Below are positions 56,249 to 64,000 of a DNA stretch of 64,000 nt, in pieces (positions within the stretch are counted from its first letter, which is position 1; each line of letters opens with the position of its first letter). A model generated the notes under the pieces. It worked only from the letters and a program-made list of their open reading frames with translations. It ran no database searches and was not told the origin of the DNA. The stretch comes from Chloroflexota bacterium (GTDB taxonomy: Bacteria > Chloroflexota > Dehalococcoidia > Bin125): contig JAPPNI010000027.1 in assembly GCA_028873865.1 (NCBI GenBank), positions 62,001 through 126,000 of the forward strand, given 5' to 3'. The translations under genes were made by a program, and so were the position numbers.

Positions 56249-58363
56249 CTACGACTCGACCCGCACGTGCTTCAATTGGTCGGGAGCGAGCTGGAGGCTC
56301 TTGGCGTAGTAGGTGTCGACCAGATTGAAGACGTGGGCCCGGCGGACGCGCACGCCGTAGGGATTAATCAGTAGGAGGCGCCAGACCTCGTCCTGTTCCT
56401 TGAGCCGAATGCGCTCCAGCAGATCGGCGCGCTCAAGCGGATCAAGCGCGCGGCGCTGAGCGGTCGCCCACTCGTCGATCTCCGGGTCGTTGATCCCCGC
56501 GCGGTTGAAGCGCCCCGCTGAGTGCACGCTGCCGTAGGCCAGATCATCCGCGTCGGCGTCGTAGACGTCAACGTCCGCGGGATCCTGGAAGACCAGATCA
56601 ACCGCGGGATCGGGCTCGGGGATGAACCACAGGCTGCCCTGGGAGTCGGTGAACTGGGCCCAGACTCGCTCCAGCCGGCGCACCTCCACCGCGCCGAAGA
56701 GATACTGCTCCCACTGCTGGGCCACCAACTCGGCGATCCGGTGCGCGCCGGGGTCGTAGGGCTGTCCGGCCGGATTCACGGAAGGCGGCATATCGACGCC
56801 GAGCGCCAGCGGTTGCTCCTCGCTGTAGCCGGCCGCCGATAGCAGCGCCAAAGCCTGATTCGGATCGTATTGCCGGGCCCCACCCAGTTCGTCCTCCTCC
56901 CAGGGCCATTCGCGCAGCCCGCCGGACGAATCTCCGGTAGCGGGGAAGAAGGTCCAATTCTGAGCGGCGTCGGGGGCGGCGAAGCCGTCATAGGCCAATG
57001 CCGCCAGATTGCCGCGATGCAGGGCCATTGAGAGCGCTGCGCGCACCCGCACGTCGGCGAACGGGCCGTCGGTCAGCGAGCGGAAGCTGAAGTGCGAGCC
57101 GCCGGACGGACTCGGTGGAGTGACCTGCAACTGCGAGTCCGGGTGATACGAGAGGGCCCGTTCGGCATCGGCGGGGCCGTCCAGCGCAATCGCCTGGGCC
57201 GCCCCGCTCTCCCAGGCCGCCCAGCGAGCCGAACCCGGCGCCGTCCCGGCGACCTGGTCGCGAAACGGATAGCCCTCACCGCGAACCTCGTCCAGGTACG
57301 GCAACAGCAGACCCTCTGCATCGGCGCGACCGTAGGTCGGATTGCGAGTTAGTACCCAGCTCGAGCGGCCGTCAGACCGCCTCAGTGTGAAGGGGCCGCT
57401 GCCGACCGACCGTTGCGACAGATCGATGCGCTGCGTGCCGCTCGCTATCTCAGCCGGAAGCACGACCTGCCAGGGTGAGGTCATCTGATTCAACAAGGGA
57501 GCGCTGGAATGGCGCAGATGAAAGACGACGCCGCGGTCTTCGTCGCCGGCGTACGCCTCAATGCGCTCGACAGCTTCATAGATTGGCGCCTGTCGGCGTC
57601 CCGGTTCCATCAGCGCCGCGTGTGACGTCGCCACATCGACTGCATCGAGTGGACGCCCTTCGGTCGGCGAACCCTCCGGCCAGTAGACGCCCGGGCGCAG
57701 CGGGAAGACGAGCGTCGTTGGATCCGGCCACTCCCAGCCGGGCGCCAGATCGCCCTGGATCAGCGTCCGATGTGCGTCGGAGCTGTCGGACACGTCAAGT
57801 TCGACCAGCCGGCTGTAGACCAGCGGCAGTAGGTGCCCGGATTGCGCCGCTTCGATCTCGGGATCCCAGGCCGCGAACGGATCCCAGCTGTCGATTGCGT
57901 CGCTCTCAAGGGTGAGCGACCCGCCAATCGTCCGTGTGCGCGGCGGATCATGCAGCGCGGCCAATTCGCGCCAGTGGTAGAGCTCCCGCCATTCGAGCGG
58001 GTTGACCAGAGCCTCGGGCGCCGGAGCAGCGGGGGACGAGCCTTCACGAGTCTCGTCGCCGCCTCGGGTCTGACCCGCCTGCGGCTGTTCTTGCACCGCC
58101 GAGTCGGTGGATTCAGCTTGCTCGACGTCCTCTTGCCTCAGGGCCGGTCGCCCTTGGCGCTGGCTCGCCACGTCCTGTTGCGCCTCGCCCCGGCCTTGAG
58201 TTGCGAATTGCCGACTCTGCGTTGGAGGAGAGTCGGCCTCCCCATCCTCACCACAGCCAACGAGAGCGATGCCCGCGACCCCGACGCCGGCTGTGAATGC
58301 GGCCCGCAGCACGCCCCTCCGGCTGAGTCGGGCATCAAGCCGCGAGCGTTGACTCGTATGCAC
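56249..58363 (-). CDS. ABC transporter substrate-binding protein, family 5, Tat-exported lipoprotein
   Basis: A 704-residue solute-binding protein for peptides or similar solutes. The N-terminus has a twin-arginine motif (SRRGVLRAAF, residues 14-23) and lipobox ALVGC with Cys37. A long Gln/Glu/Ser/Ala linker (residues 45-115) precedes the domain. Family-5 landmarks include TLVFPLRPGVYWPEGSP, ATSHAALMEPGRR, SVGSGPFTLRRSDG, VRVRAALSMALHRGNLAALA and DPNQALALLSAAGYSEEQPL. Permease and ATPase genes are absent nearby, so it is an orphan binding protein. Confidence 0.9.
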   Translation of the reverse strand: MHTSQRSRLDARLSRRGVLRAAFTAGVGVAGIALVGCGEDGEADSPPTQSRQFATQGRGEAQQDVASQRQGRPALRQEDVEQAESTDSAVQEQPQAGQTRGGDETREGSSPAAPAPEALVNPLEWRELYHWRELAALHDPPRTRTIGGSLTLESDAIDSWDPFAAWDPEIEAAQSGHLLPLVYSRLVELDVSDSSDAHRTLIQGDLAPGWEWPDPTTLVFPLRPGVYWPEGSPTEGRPLDAVDVATSHAALMEPGRRQAPIYEAVERIEAYAGDEDRGVVFHLRHSSAPLLNQMTSPWQVVLPAEIASGTQRIDLSQRSVGSGPFTLRRSDGRSSWVLTRNPTYGRADAEGLLLPYLDEVRGEGYPFRDQVAGTAPGSARWAAWESGAAQAIALDGPADAERALSYHPDSQLQVTPPSPSGGSHFSFRSLTDGPFADVRVRAALSMALHRGNLAALAYDGFAAPDAAQNWTFFPATGDSSGGLREWPWEEDELGGARQYDPNQALALLSAAGYSEEQPLALGVDMPPSVNPAGQPYDPGAHRIAELVAQQWEQYLFGAVEVRRLERVWAQFTDSQGSLWFIPEPDPAVDLVFQDPADVDVYDADADDLAYGSVHSAGRFNRAGINDPEIDEWATAQRRALDPLERADLLERIRLKEQDEVWRLLLINPYGVRVRRAHVFNLVDTYYAKSLQLAPDQLKHVRVES

Positions 58364-58450
58364 GTCGAACGACTCTATTCAAACCCCGCGCCCGGCCGAC
58401 GGGTCAGACGCCAACCGGACGCAGGATAAGCGGTCAATCAGATTCGACGG

Positions 58451-58798
58451 TTATGGACAGACGATCGTGACGACGCAGTGCCAACCCCAATGGGTCAGTG
58501 TGCACTGAACAACGACTTGGCACGGCCCACCTGCCTCGGGAGAGGCGCCACCCAGAAAGCCCGTCCGGCCACTGTCTACGGCCGTCAAGGCCAATGGCGT
58601 GTGGAAAATCGTTGACGACACACAAGTGTCTGCCTGGGAGACGGTCGCCTTCGGCTCTCCGTCGACATCCATCTGCCAGCTTGAGGCTCCATCAGTGGGC
58701 GTCGCCGCCGCTTCAACCGATCCTCCCACGACGGTCATCGCCGCGAACGTCGCAATCAGGCCTACCAAGCCGAGCATCAACTTGTGTGTGAGTGTCAT
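58451..58798 (-). CDS. Small secreted cysteine-containing protein
   Basis: A 115-residue protein with a clear signal peptide, MTLTHKLMLGLVGLIATFAA followed by MTVVGGSVEAAATP, cleaved near residue 30. The mature part has TCVSSTIFHTPLALTAV and ends CQVVVQCTLTHWGWHCVV, TIVCP with five Cys likely in disulfides. The ATG at 58798 has AAGGG seven bases upstream. It lies between the substrate-binding protein and copy D of the repeat family. No family recognised; a bacteriocin or surface peptide is possible. Confidence 0.7.
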   Translation of the reverse strand: MTLTHKLMLGLVGLIATFAAMTVVGGSVEAAATPTDGASSWQMDVDGEPKATVSQADTCVSSTIFHTPLALTAVDSGRTGFLGGASPEAGGPCQVVVQCTLTHWGWHCVVTIVCP

Positions 58799-59038
58799 CC
58801 CAGATCCCTTCATGCTTAGTCTCAATCTGCACGAATCGACAAAACGGGCGCTCGGAGGATGTTGACGCGAAATGTCATCCTCAGAGCCTGGATCCGCCTT
58901 GCCGACACGTCGACCGGGTTCATCGCATGGGGGCCGTGTCGGGAATGTGAATATCTTGGTGGTATGACGTGGAAATCTCATGCAAATGGTGACATGTTTC
59001 GAAGCACGGGTTCGTCAGTAGGGCTCGGGCGGGAGTGG

Positions 59039-59920
59039 TTAGCTCCCGCTCGGCCCGCCCCAGCGCCCCAGCGTCAATCCCCGCAGCGACCAGTGCAGAC
59101 ACCACGTCAGCGGAATCTGCCAGCGCAGCCGTCTGACCGCACCCCGCCGCCAGTCCACTTCCCGATCGCGGCGTCGTTCGCGCCAGGGCACATCGGCCGG
59201 GGGCGGGGTCAGCCCGAACACGCCGATCAGCCGAAGCTCCAACTCCAACCGCCGCCGCTCCGCCCGCAACCAGTCCAGGGTGTAGGGTGCCGACCTGCGT
59301 GCCGCCCAGGCCTCGCGCCACTCGACGACGAACTCCGCCGCCGCCCCGTAGACCTGCTCCTCACCCGGTTCCGCTGCCTCCGTGATCAGCTCGGGGAAGA
59401 TGCGGCGGGGTGGGGCCACCGAACGCTGCTGCTTGCCGTCGCTCTTGGTATCCACGTCTTCCACATTGACGTTGTCGCCCCTGTCTCCCCGCCCGCGTGC
59501 GTCTTGACCTTCAACCGCCGCTACCCGTTCGCGCAAGTCCACGACCTCCGCCCGCAGAGCCTCGACTTCCCGACGCAGGTCATGCTCAGCCTCCCGTAGG
59601 CGGGACTCCTCCCCACCCCCCGTTTCGTCCGCCGACGATTCGTCCGGCCCTGTCGCAGCCGCCAGCGCCCTTTGTTCTTCGGCCTGCTCCACTTGCTCCT
59701 TCGACAGCTCCAACTGCTCAGTCTGCGCACGCAGGTACTTACCCAGCACCCCGCGCATCTTCCGGCTGACGTGCCGTGACTCGTGGCAGCCGGACGCCGT
59801 ACGGTAGGTCACCCCCAGCACGTCCGCCGCCTTGACGATGCCCTCGGTCTCGACCAGCAGGTCCAGCGCCTGAAGCAACACGTCGTCCGTGGGAGCCCCC
59901 TCGCGTGCTCGCCGGCTCAC
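59039..59920 (-). CDS. Intact copy D: HTH plus coiled-coil protein of the repeat family
   Basis: A 293-residue protein and the only complete member of the four-copy family. Residues 15-45 read LLVETEGIVKAADVLGVTYR, TASGCHESRH, a helix-turn-helix. A long coiled coil follows (about 60-140, REVEALRAEVVDLRERV), an acidic linker with NVNVEDVDTKSD, then the conserved domain from PGEEQVYGAAAEFVVEWREA through YTLDWLRAERRRLELELRL to the end LTWCLHWSLRGLTLGRWG. The latter has two Trp-rich hydrophobic segments. It is divergent from the conjugation-type ATPase, so it may regulate or operate with that module. Confidence 0.82.
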   Translation of the reverse strand: MSRRAREGAPTDDVLLQALDLLVETEGIVKAADVLGVTYRTASGCHESRHVSRKMRGVLGKYLRAQTEQLELSKEQVEQAEEQRALAAATGPDESSADETGGGEESRLREAEHDLRREVEALRAEVVDLRERVAAVEGQDARGRGDRGDNVNVEDVDTKSDGKQQRSVAPPRRIFPELITEAAEPGEEQVYGAAAEFVVEWREAWAARRSAPYTLDWLRAERRRLELELRLIGVFGLTPPPADVPWRERRRDREVDWRRGAVRRLRWQIPLTWCLHWSLRGLTLGRWGGPSGS

Positions 59921-59954
59921 CCTGCCCTACCCCTCCTGTTGCCTGGAACACATG

Positions 59955-59966
59955 GGACAACTGTCC
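59955..59966. promoter_or_regulatory. GGACA-AC-TGTCC dyad upstream of copy D
   Basis: A 12-bp inverted repeat (5-bp arms) is 35-46 bp before the copy D start. A related half site GGCTGTCC follows at about 59971-59977. The same half sites make CTGTCCGGACAG at 60209. It could be the operator of the adjacent HTH protein. Confidence 0.45.
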
Positions 59967-60015
59967 AGAGGCTGTCCATCACCCCGCCCCACCCCCGGCA
60001 AACCCGGCCAATACA

Positions 60016-60196
60016 GCAATCCAAGTGCAAATTCACTGCAATCTCACTGCAATCCGGGGGGAAGGAGCCCTTGCGCCCCGCTGCTTGCGATTCACGTCCG
60101 GTAGGAGGCGCGAGGTCCAGCCCAGGACTGGAGATCCGGCCGCCGATTGCTTAAGCAATCAAGTCCGATTTCCTGTACACGCCCCCGACTGCAATC
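60016..60196. repeat. Cluster of six GCAATC hexamers in the divergent intergenic region
   Basis: GCAATC occurs at 60016, 60038, 60049, 60155 and 60191 on the plus strand and as GATTGC at 60145. Two copies form a perfect tandem repeat TCACTGCAATC (60033-60054, 11-bp period), and two form the palindrome GATTGCTTAAGCAATC at 60145-60160. Six sites in 181 bp is far more than chance would give. It could be an iteron-like origin, oriT or regulator site. Confidence 0.7.
60145..60160. promoter_or_regulatory. Perfect 16-bp palindrome GATTGCTTAAGCAATC
   Basis: An exact dyad built from two inverted GCAATC hexamers with TTAA between. It lies 262 bp upstream of the T4CP-type gene and 225 bp from copy D. 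Candidate binding site for a dimeric HTH protein. Confidence 0.6.
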
Positions 60197-60208
60197 GCGC
60201 CCCTCCGG

Positions 60209-60220
60209 CTGTCCGGACAG
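60209..60220. promoter_or_regulatory. Perfect 12-bp palindrome CTGTCCGGACAG
   Basis: Shares the TGTCC/GGACA half sites with the dyad at 59955. It is 202 bp upstream of the T4CP-type gene, on the other side of the GCAATC cluster. Confidence 0.5.
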
Positions 60221-60421
60221 ATCGAGAGTGTCGCAGGCAACAGTCCCTGCCGGACGGATCAGGATTTTGCCGACCCGACGCGCGCGCCCTACCGAACTCC
60301 GAACAACCGCGCTACACAGGGAGGATAGCCGACGGCAAGCGGGGGTCCGAGCGATGACCAGATGAGGACGATCAGACACGCATCGTCGCGGTCTCCGCGA
60401 CCACCATGAACGGACACGAAG

Positions 60422-62977
60422 ATGAGATTCAATCCACTCAAGTTGATTCAACGGCGCCGGCCGAAGGGGCCGGCTTTGCTCGAAGTGACCCCGCCGCGCA
60501 CCGGCGAACGCACCCTGCTCGGGGTCGAGAACCTGCTCCAGTCGATCGCCGCGCCGGAGCCCTTCACTTTGGAACTGGCCGGTCAACCGTCGGGTGTGAG
60601 CCTGCTCGCCCGCTGCTCCGGCGACGACGTGGTCCGCGCCCAGATCGCGGCCCACTACCCGCAGGCGCGGGTGCGGGAGCTGGACCCGGCCGAGGACCCG
60701 CTGCGGCTGGGCGAGGGCGAGCAAGCCTGGTCGATCACGCTGCGGCCCTCCGGCCCCGCCTACGCGCCGCTACGCGCGTTCCGCGACCGCGACCTGCTCG
60801 ACCCCGGTTCCGACCCCCTGCTGGCCCTGGTCGGCGCCCTGGGCCGGGCCGGGCCGGGCGAACGGTTGGTCGCTCGGTTGCGGCTGCGGGCGCTGAGACC
60901 GGACTGGTCCCAGCACTACCTGGCCCAGGCGTACGAGCGCGAGGAGCGTACCCAGGTCCGTCGCGAGGCTCCGGCTGGAACCCAGCGGGGAGGCCTGGAT
61001 CCCCTGGCGCTGACCGTGCTCGCCCTCGTCTTCGGCGGCGGGGCCCTGGGGCTCACGTGGATTGAGGCAGGCGAGATTGAGAACGTCGTCGGGCTCGGCC
61101 TCGGCGTCATCGCCGCCCTCGCCGGGTTCACCTGGCTCAAGATGCGCTGGAACCGCCGCCGCAACCGGGTCCTCGACCCCGTGCTGGTGCGCGAGAAGAT
61201 CAGCCAGGCCGCCTTCCAGGCCGAGGTCGAGGTCGTCGCGATCCTGCCCGCGGGCGCCGACCGCGGACGGGCGAAGCAATTGCTGGAGCCGGTCGCCGAC
61301 GCCTACCGCCGCTACGACCATCCGGCCGGGGCCCGCTTCGAGGCCGGCAAGCTGCAGCGCTGGCTGCCGCAGACTCCCGCGCTGGCGCCCGCGCAGCCGG
61401 GCTGGTTCCGCTCGCCCGCGGTGCTGGGCGTGCGCGAACTGGCCGCGCTCTGGCATCCGCCCGGCGCCGGCGACGAGACCTACGAGGTCGGCCGCGCGGG
61501 GGCCAGGGCGCTGCCGCCGCCAAGCCAGCAGCTGCGGGCGGGCGCGCACGTCGGCGAGGCGGTCAGCGGACTGGCGCGGCCGATCCACTTCCCGCCCGAC
61601 CTGATGCGCCGCCATCACCTCTACGTGGCCCGCACCCGGATGGGCAAGTCGACCCTGATGCGCCACCTGGTGGAGCACAAGCTCCAGGAGAAGGCGGCGG
61701 GCCGCGACCGCGACGCCGTGGTCGTAATCGACCCGCACGCCGACCTGGTCGCAGACATCCTCGAGCAGGTGCCGGAGGAGTTGGTCTCCCAGGTCCGGCT
61801 GATCGACCTGGCCGACGAGCGCGGCGCGGTCGGGATCAACCTGCTCGACGCAAGCGTGTTCACCGACCGCGACCGCACCGCCGACGCCGTGGTGAGAGTC
61901 GCCCGCGGGCTGTGGGAGCAGTGGGGACCCAGGATGCAGTCGATCCTCGAGCAGACGGTCAAGACCCTGCACGAAGCGAACAGCCATCCCGCGACCAAGC
62001 CCGAGGAGCAGTACACCATCCTGGACGGGCTCAAGCTGCTCACCGACGAGTCGTTCCGTCTGGACGTGCTGACCAGGCTGCGCGACCCCTACCTGCTCCA
62101 GTGGTGGGCCAACGACTTCGGCAAGTGGCGGCGCGAGTACCGGTCCGACGCCCTCGCTCCGGTGCAGACCCGGCTCAACTACTACGCCTCCTCGACCCAC
62201 GCCCGCGCGATCCTTGGTCAATCCCGTTCGACCGTCGATCTCAGGCGGACGATCCTCGAAGGCGGCGTCCTGCTGGTCTCGACCGCGCAGGGCTCGGTCG
62301 GCCGCGACGTGGCCGCGCTGGTCGGGGCCTCGCTGCTCAACCTCGTCGATTCGGTGATCCGCGAACAGGAGCGGTTGCCCCAGCACGAGCGCCGCGGCGC
62401 CTTGGTCGTGGTCGACGAGATGCAGACCATCCCGGGGGTCGAGTTCGAGTCGATGCTCTCAGAGCTGGGCAAGTACGGCGCTTCGTTCGTGCTCGCCACC
62501 CAGAGCCTGGCCAAGCTGGACCAGCTCTCGCCCACGATGCGCCACACGCTGCTGGCCAACGTCGGCTGCCTGGCGGTCTTCCAGGTCGCCGGCGACGATG
62601 CCCGCGAACTGGTCTGGGAGTTCAACCGTGAGCGGGTCTCGGAGGAGGACATCGTCTCCCAGCCCGTGCACCACTGCTACGTGAGGGCCACGGTTGGGAC
62701 CGAGCGCACGCCCGTGTTCTCGATGCGCGTGCGCAAGCCCGAGCTGGGCTCACCCGAACGGGCCGCAGAGATCCGCCGGGCCGCATCCGAGTACCTCACG
62801 CCCGCGCACCGGTTGGAGGCGCAGGAGATGGAGCTGAAGCGGCAGCTCGACCTGTACCAGGACGGCGCAGATGCGCTGCGCAACGGCAAGGAACCCAGGC
62901 CGCCGAAACCGGATGACTCGCCCAAGCCGAAGAGAGAGGACCGCCAGGCCAGGCGCGACGAGGACGCCGACGCATGA
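60422..62977 (+). CDS. HerA/VirD4-type ATPase, conjugative coupling protein
   Basis: An 851-residue type IV coupling-protein-like ATPase, which pumps or couples DNA in conjugation. Two membrane helices near residues 200-240 (LALTVLALVFGGGALGLTW, VVGLGLGVIAALAGF) precede the motor. Walker A reads VARTRMGKSTLMRHLVEH (about 400-415), then AVVVIDPHADLVADIL; Walker B is GALVVVDEMQTIPG near 657-670, and FVLATQSLAKLDQLSPTMRH follows. The C-terminus is Pro/Lys/Asp-rich and disordered. The TGA overlaps the next ATG (ATGA). The N-terminal 190 residues are not recognised. It is divergent from copy D. Confidence 0.88.
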   Translation: MRFNPLKLIQRRRPKGPALLEVTPPRTGERTLLGVENLLQSIAAPEPFTLELAGQPSGVSLLARCSGDDVVRAQIAAHYPQARVRELDPAEDPLRLGEGEQAWSITLRPSGPAYAPLRAFRDRDLLDPGSDPLLALVGALGRAGPGERLVARLRLRALRPDWSQHYLAQAYEREERTQVRREAPAGTQRGGLDPLALTVLALVFGGGALGLTWIEAGEIENVVGLGLGVIAALAGFTWLKMRWNRRRNRVLDPVLVREKISQAAFQAEVEVVAILPAGADRGRAKQLLEPVADAYRRYDHPAGARFEAGKLQRWLPQTPALAPAQPGWFRSPAVLGVRELAALWHPPGAGDETYEVGRAGARALPPPSQQLRAGAHVGEAVSGLARPIHFPPDLMRRHHLYVARTRMGKSTLMRHLVEHKLQEKAAGRDRDAVVVIDPHADLVADILEQVPEELVSQVRLIDLADERGAVGINLLDASVFTDRDRTADAVVRVARGLWEQWGPRMQSILEQTVKTLHEANSHPATKPEEQYTILDGLKLLTDESFRLDVLTRLRDPYLLQWWANDFGKWRREYRSDALAPVQTRLNYYASSTHARAILGQSRSTVDLRRTILEGGVLLVSTAQGSVGRDVAALVGASLLNLVDSVIREQERLPQHERRGALVVVDEMQTIPGVEFESMLSELGKYGASFVLATQSLAKLDQLSPTMRHTLLANVGCLAVFQVAGDDARELVWEFNRERVSEEDIVSQPVHHCYVRATVGTERTPVFSMRVRKPELGSPERAAEIRRAASEYLTPAHRLEAQEMELKRQLDLYQDGADALRNGKEPRPPKPDDSPKPKREDRQARRDEDADA

Positions 62978-64000
62978 GAACGGGTGATCCGGCGGTCAGC
63001 ATCCTGAACTGGTTGAGCCGGTTGCCGCTGCTCGACCGGCTCGAACTGGCGGCGCTCTCGGGCTGGTCGCGCAGCGCCGTTTACCGCGCGGTTGCGGCGC
63101 TGGAGCGGGAGCGGTTCGTCGACCCCGTCGCCCACGCCTCCGAGCTGATCGCGCCGACCAGGCGCTACACGCTCACGGCCGCCGGTCTGCGCCGTTTGGC
63201 ACAGTCGGGGGACATCGCGGTGGATCGGCTGCTGCGTGAGCGTCCCGTCTCCGACCAGGCGCGGCGGCTGATGTTCGGCCGGATCGATGCGCTCGCCGCG
63301 CTTTACCGGCTCAGCTGCGCCGTCGCCGACATCGCCTTCCCGGTCCAGGCCCGCAGTTACCGGGCGCTGCCGTTCGACCTCTGCCTGCGGCTGGCGGACG
63401 GGCGCACGATCGCGCTCGTCCGCCTGGGCAAGATCAACGAACGCCGGTCCCTCGCCAGGCGGCTCGCCCGGCTGCGCGACGGCGCGGCGTTCGCCGCCGT
63501 GCTGCTGCTCGCGCCCGATGAGTTCAGGCTGCGCGACGCCGCTCGGCGGTTACGGACCATGCCGCAGCCCTGCTTCCTCGCCCTCGAGCGGGACGCCGTC
63601 GAGGCGGGACCCGACGCAAGGATCTGGCGCGCGCCGTCGGCTGCGGCCGTGCTCAGCCTGCGCGAGGCGCTGGGACTCGCTGGGCCTCATAACAGCTGGC
63701 CGGTCGAGCGCCCACTCTCCCGCGTCGCAGCGCCTGCTGAGAGCGGTCCCACCGGCGCCCGATCCGACTGGATGCTGCCCGCCACATTGCATCCTTCGGA
63801 GAAGCGCTGTCTCGACCTGATCGGCGACTGGCCCTGGCTGCGGCTCGATCACATCGCCGCGCTGCTCGGCGTTGGCCGCGTGCGCCTGCGCGAACTCCTG
63901 CGGCGAGCCGCCGAGTGGGGGTTGATCGTCCGCCGCGCCGTCCTCGGCCGCCCTCGCCTGGCGCTTTCGGATCGCGGTCTGGCGCTCCTCGCCCGCCGCG
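62974..64000 (+). CDS. Replication-relaxation-like winged-helix protein, runs off the right edge
   Basis: At least 342 residues with no stop before the end of the window, coupled by ATGA to the T4CP gene. The N-terminus has a winged-helix segment: LLDRLELAALSGWSRSAVYR, AVAALERERFVDP. Central FGRIDALAALYRLSCAVADI and LPFDLCLRLADGRTIALVRL match the truncated gene at 52.1 kb. A second HTH-like segment, RLDHIAALLGVGRVRLRELL, RRAAEWG, lies near residue 290. Replication-relaxation proteins are typical neighbours of such ATPases in integrative and plasmid elements. The rest lies outside the window. Confidence 0.8.
   Translation, partial: MRTGDPAVSILNWLSRLPLLDRLELAALSGWSRSAVYRAVAALERERFVDPVAHASELIAPTRRYTLTAAGLRRLAQSGDIAVDRLLRERPVSDQARRLMFGRIDALAALYRLSCAVADIAFPVQARSYRALPFDLCLRLADGRTIALVRLGKINERRSLARRLARLRDGAAFAAVLLLAPDEFRLRDAARRLRTMPQPCFLALERDAVEAGPDARIWRAPSAAAVLSLREALGLAGPHNSWPVERPLSRVAAPAESGPTGARSDWMLPATLHPSEKRCLDLIGDWPWLRLDHIAALLGVGRVRLRELLRRAAEWGLIVRRAVLGRPRLALSDRGLALLARR

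Noticed and set aside
23333..60000. CRISPR array
   Set aside because: No regularly spaced direct repeats of 25-40 bp were seen; the only tandem repeat is the 11-bp pair at 60033.
60770..62386. Long minus-strand open frame inside the T4CP gene
   Set aside because: It mirrors high-GC third positions of the T4CP gene; composition is Gly/Asp/Val-rich shadow sequence.

Overview
The window looks like a chromosome segment from a high-GC bacterium. The housekeeping half reads like Chloroflexota or a related deep lineage: rplU-rpmA-rpmE is followed by a compact his cluster, then ligA, a complete mreBCD-mrdA-rodA elongasome operon, clpC and a four-domain S1 protein. No 16S rRNA is present, so the phylum is only an inference.

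1-20.1 kb is ordinary core genome. It holds a broken NCS2 nucleobase permease gene at the left edge (one frameshift and one nonsense codon), ftsH, ribosomal proteins L21, L27 and L31, hisH-hisA-hisF-hisI on the minus strand, ligA, mreB-mreC-mreD-mrdA-rodA with nearly no spacing, a VOC protein, clpC, the S1 protein, and a solitary 5S rRNA with its own terminator. A perfect bidirectional terminator separates the VOC gene from clpC.

20.1-49.5 kb is an accessory and defence region. It carries a DUF4062 protein, a retropepsin-like protein and a second VOC protein, then a one-directional defence block on the minus strand. That block contains a UvrD helicase fused to a PD-(D/E)XK nuclease, a C5 methyltransferase, a restriction-endonuclease-like protein, a second C5 methyltransferase, Vsr, a sacsin-type GHKL ATPase with a DUF3883 nuclease-like tail, an HNH protein and a second UvrD helicase. 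Further on come a small HEPN protein, an uncharacterised three-gene operon linked by ATGA overlaps, two paralogous Mrr-type proteins, an ApeA-like HEPN protein, an Excalibur-type membrane protein and a leucine-rich lipoprotein. Three decayed IS21 istB fragments, all on the minus strand, lie between these modules.

49.5-64 kb is a mosaic of mobile-element debris and surface or secreted proteins. It has an IS110 fragment, a truncated replication-relaxation-like gene, a PKD-like remnant, two lipoproteins and a frameshifted HEPN gene. At the right edge is an apparently intact mobilisation module: a HerA/VirD4-type ATPase and a winged-helix protein. This module is divergent from a gene for an HTH plus coiled-coil protein. 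The same protein family occurs four times in 17 kb (42.4, 50.1, 55.6 and 59.0 kb), and only the last copy keeps its HTH domain. The intergenic region beside that copy holds six GCAATC hexamers and two TGTCC-type dyads, a plausible control or origin region. The truncated relaxation-like gene 1.7 kb from one degenerate copy suggests that the same element type inserted and decayed here more than once.
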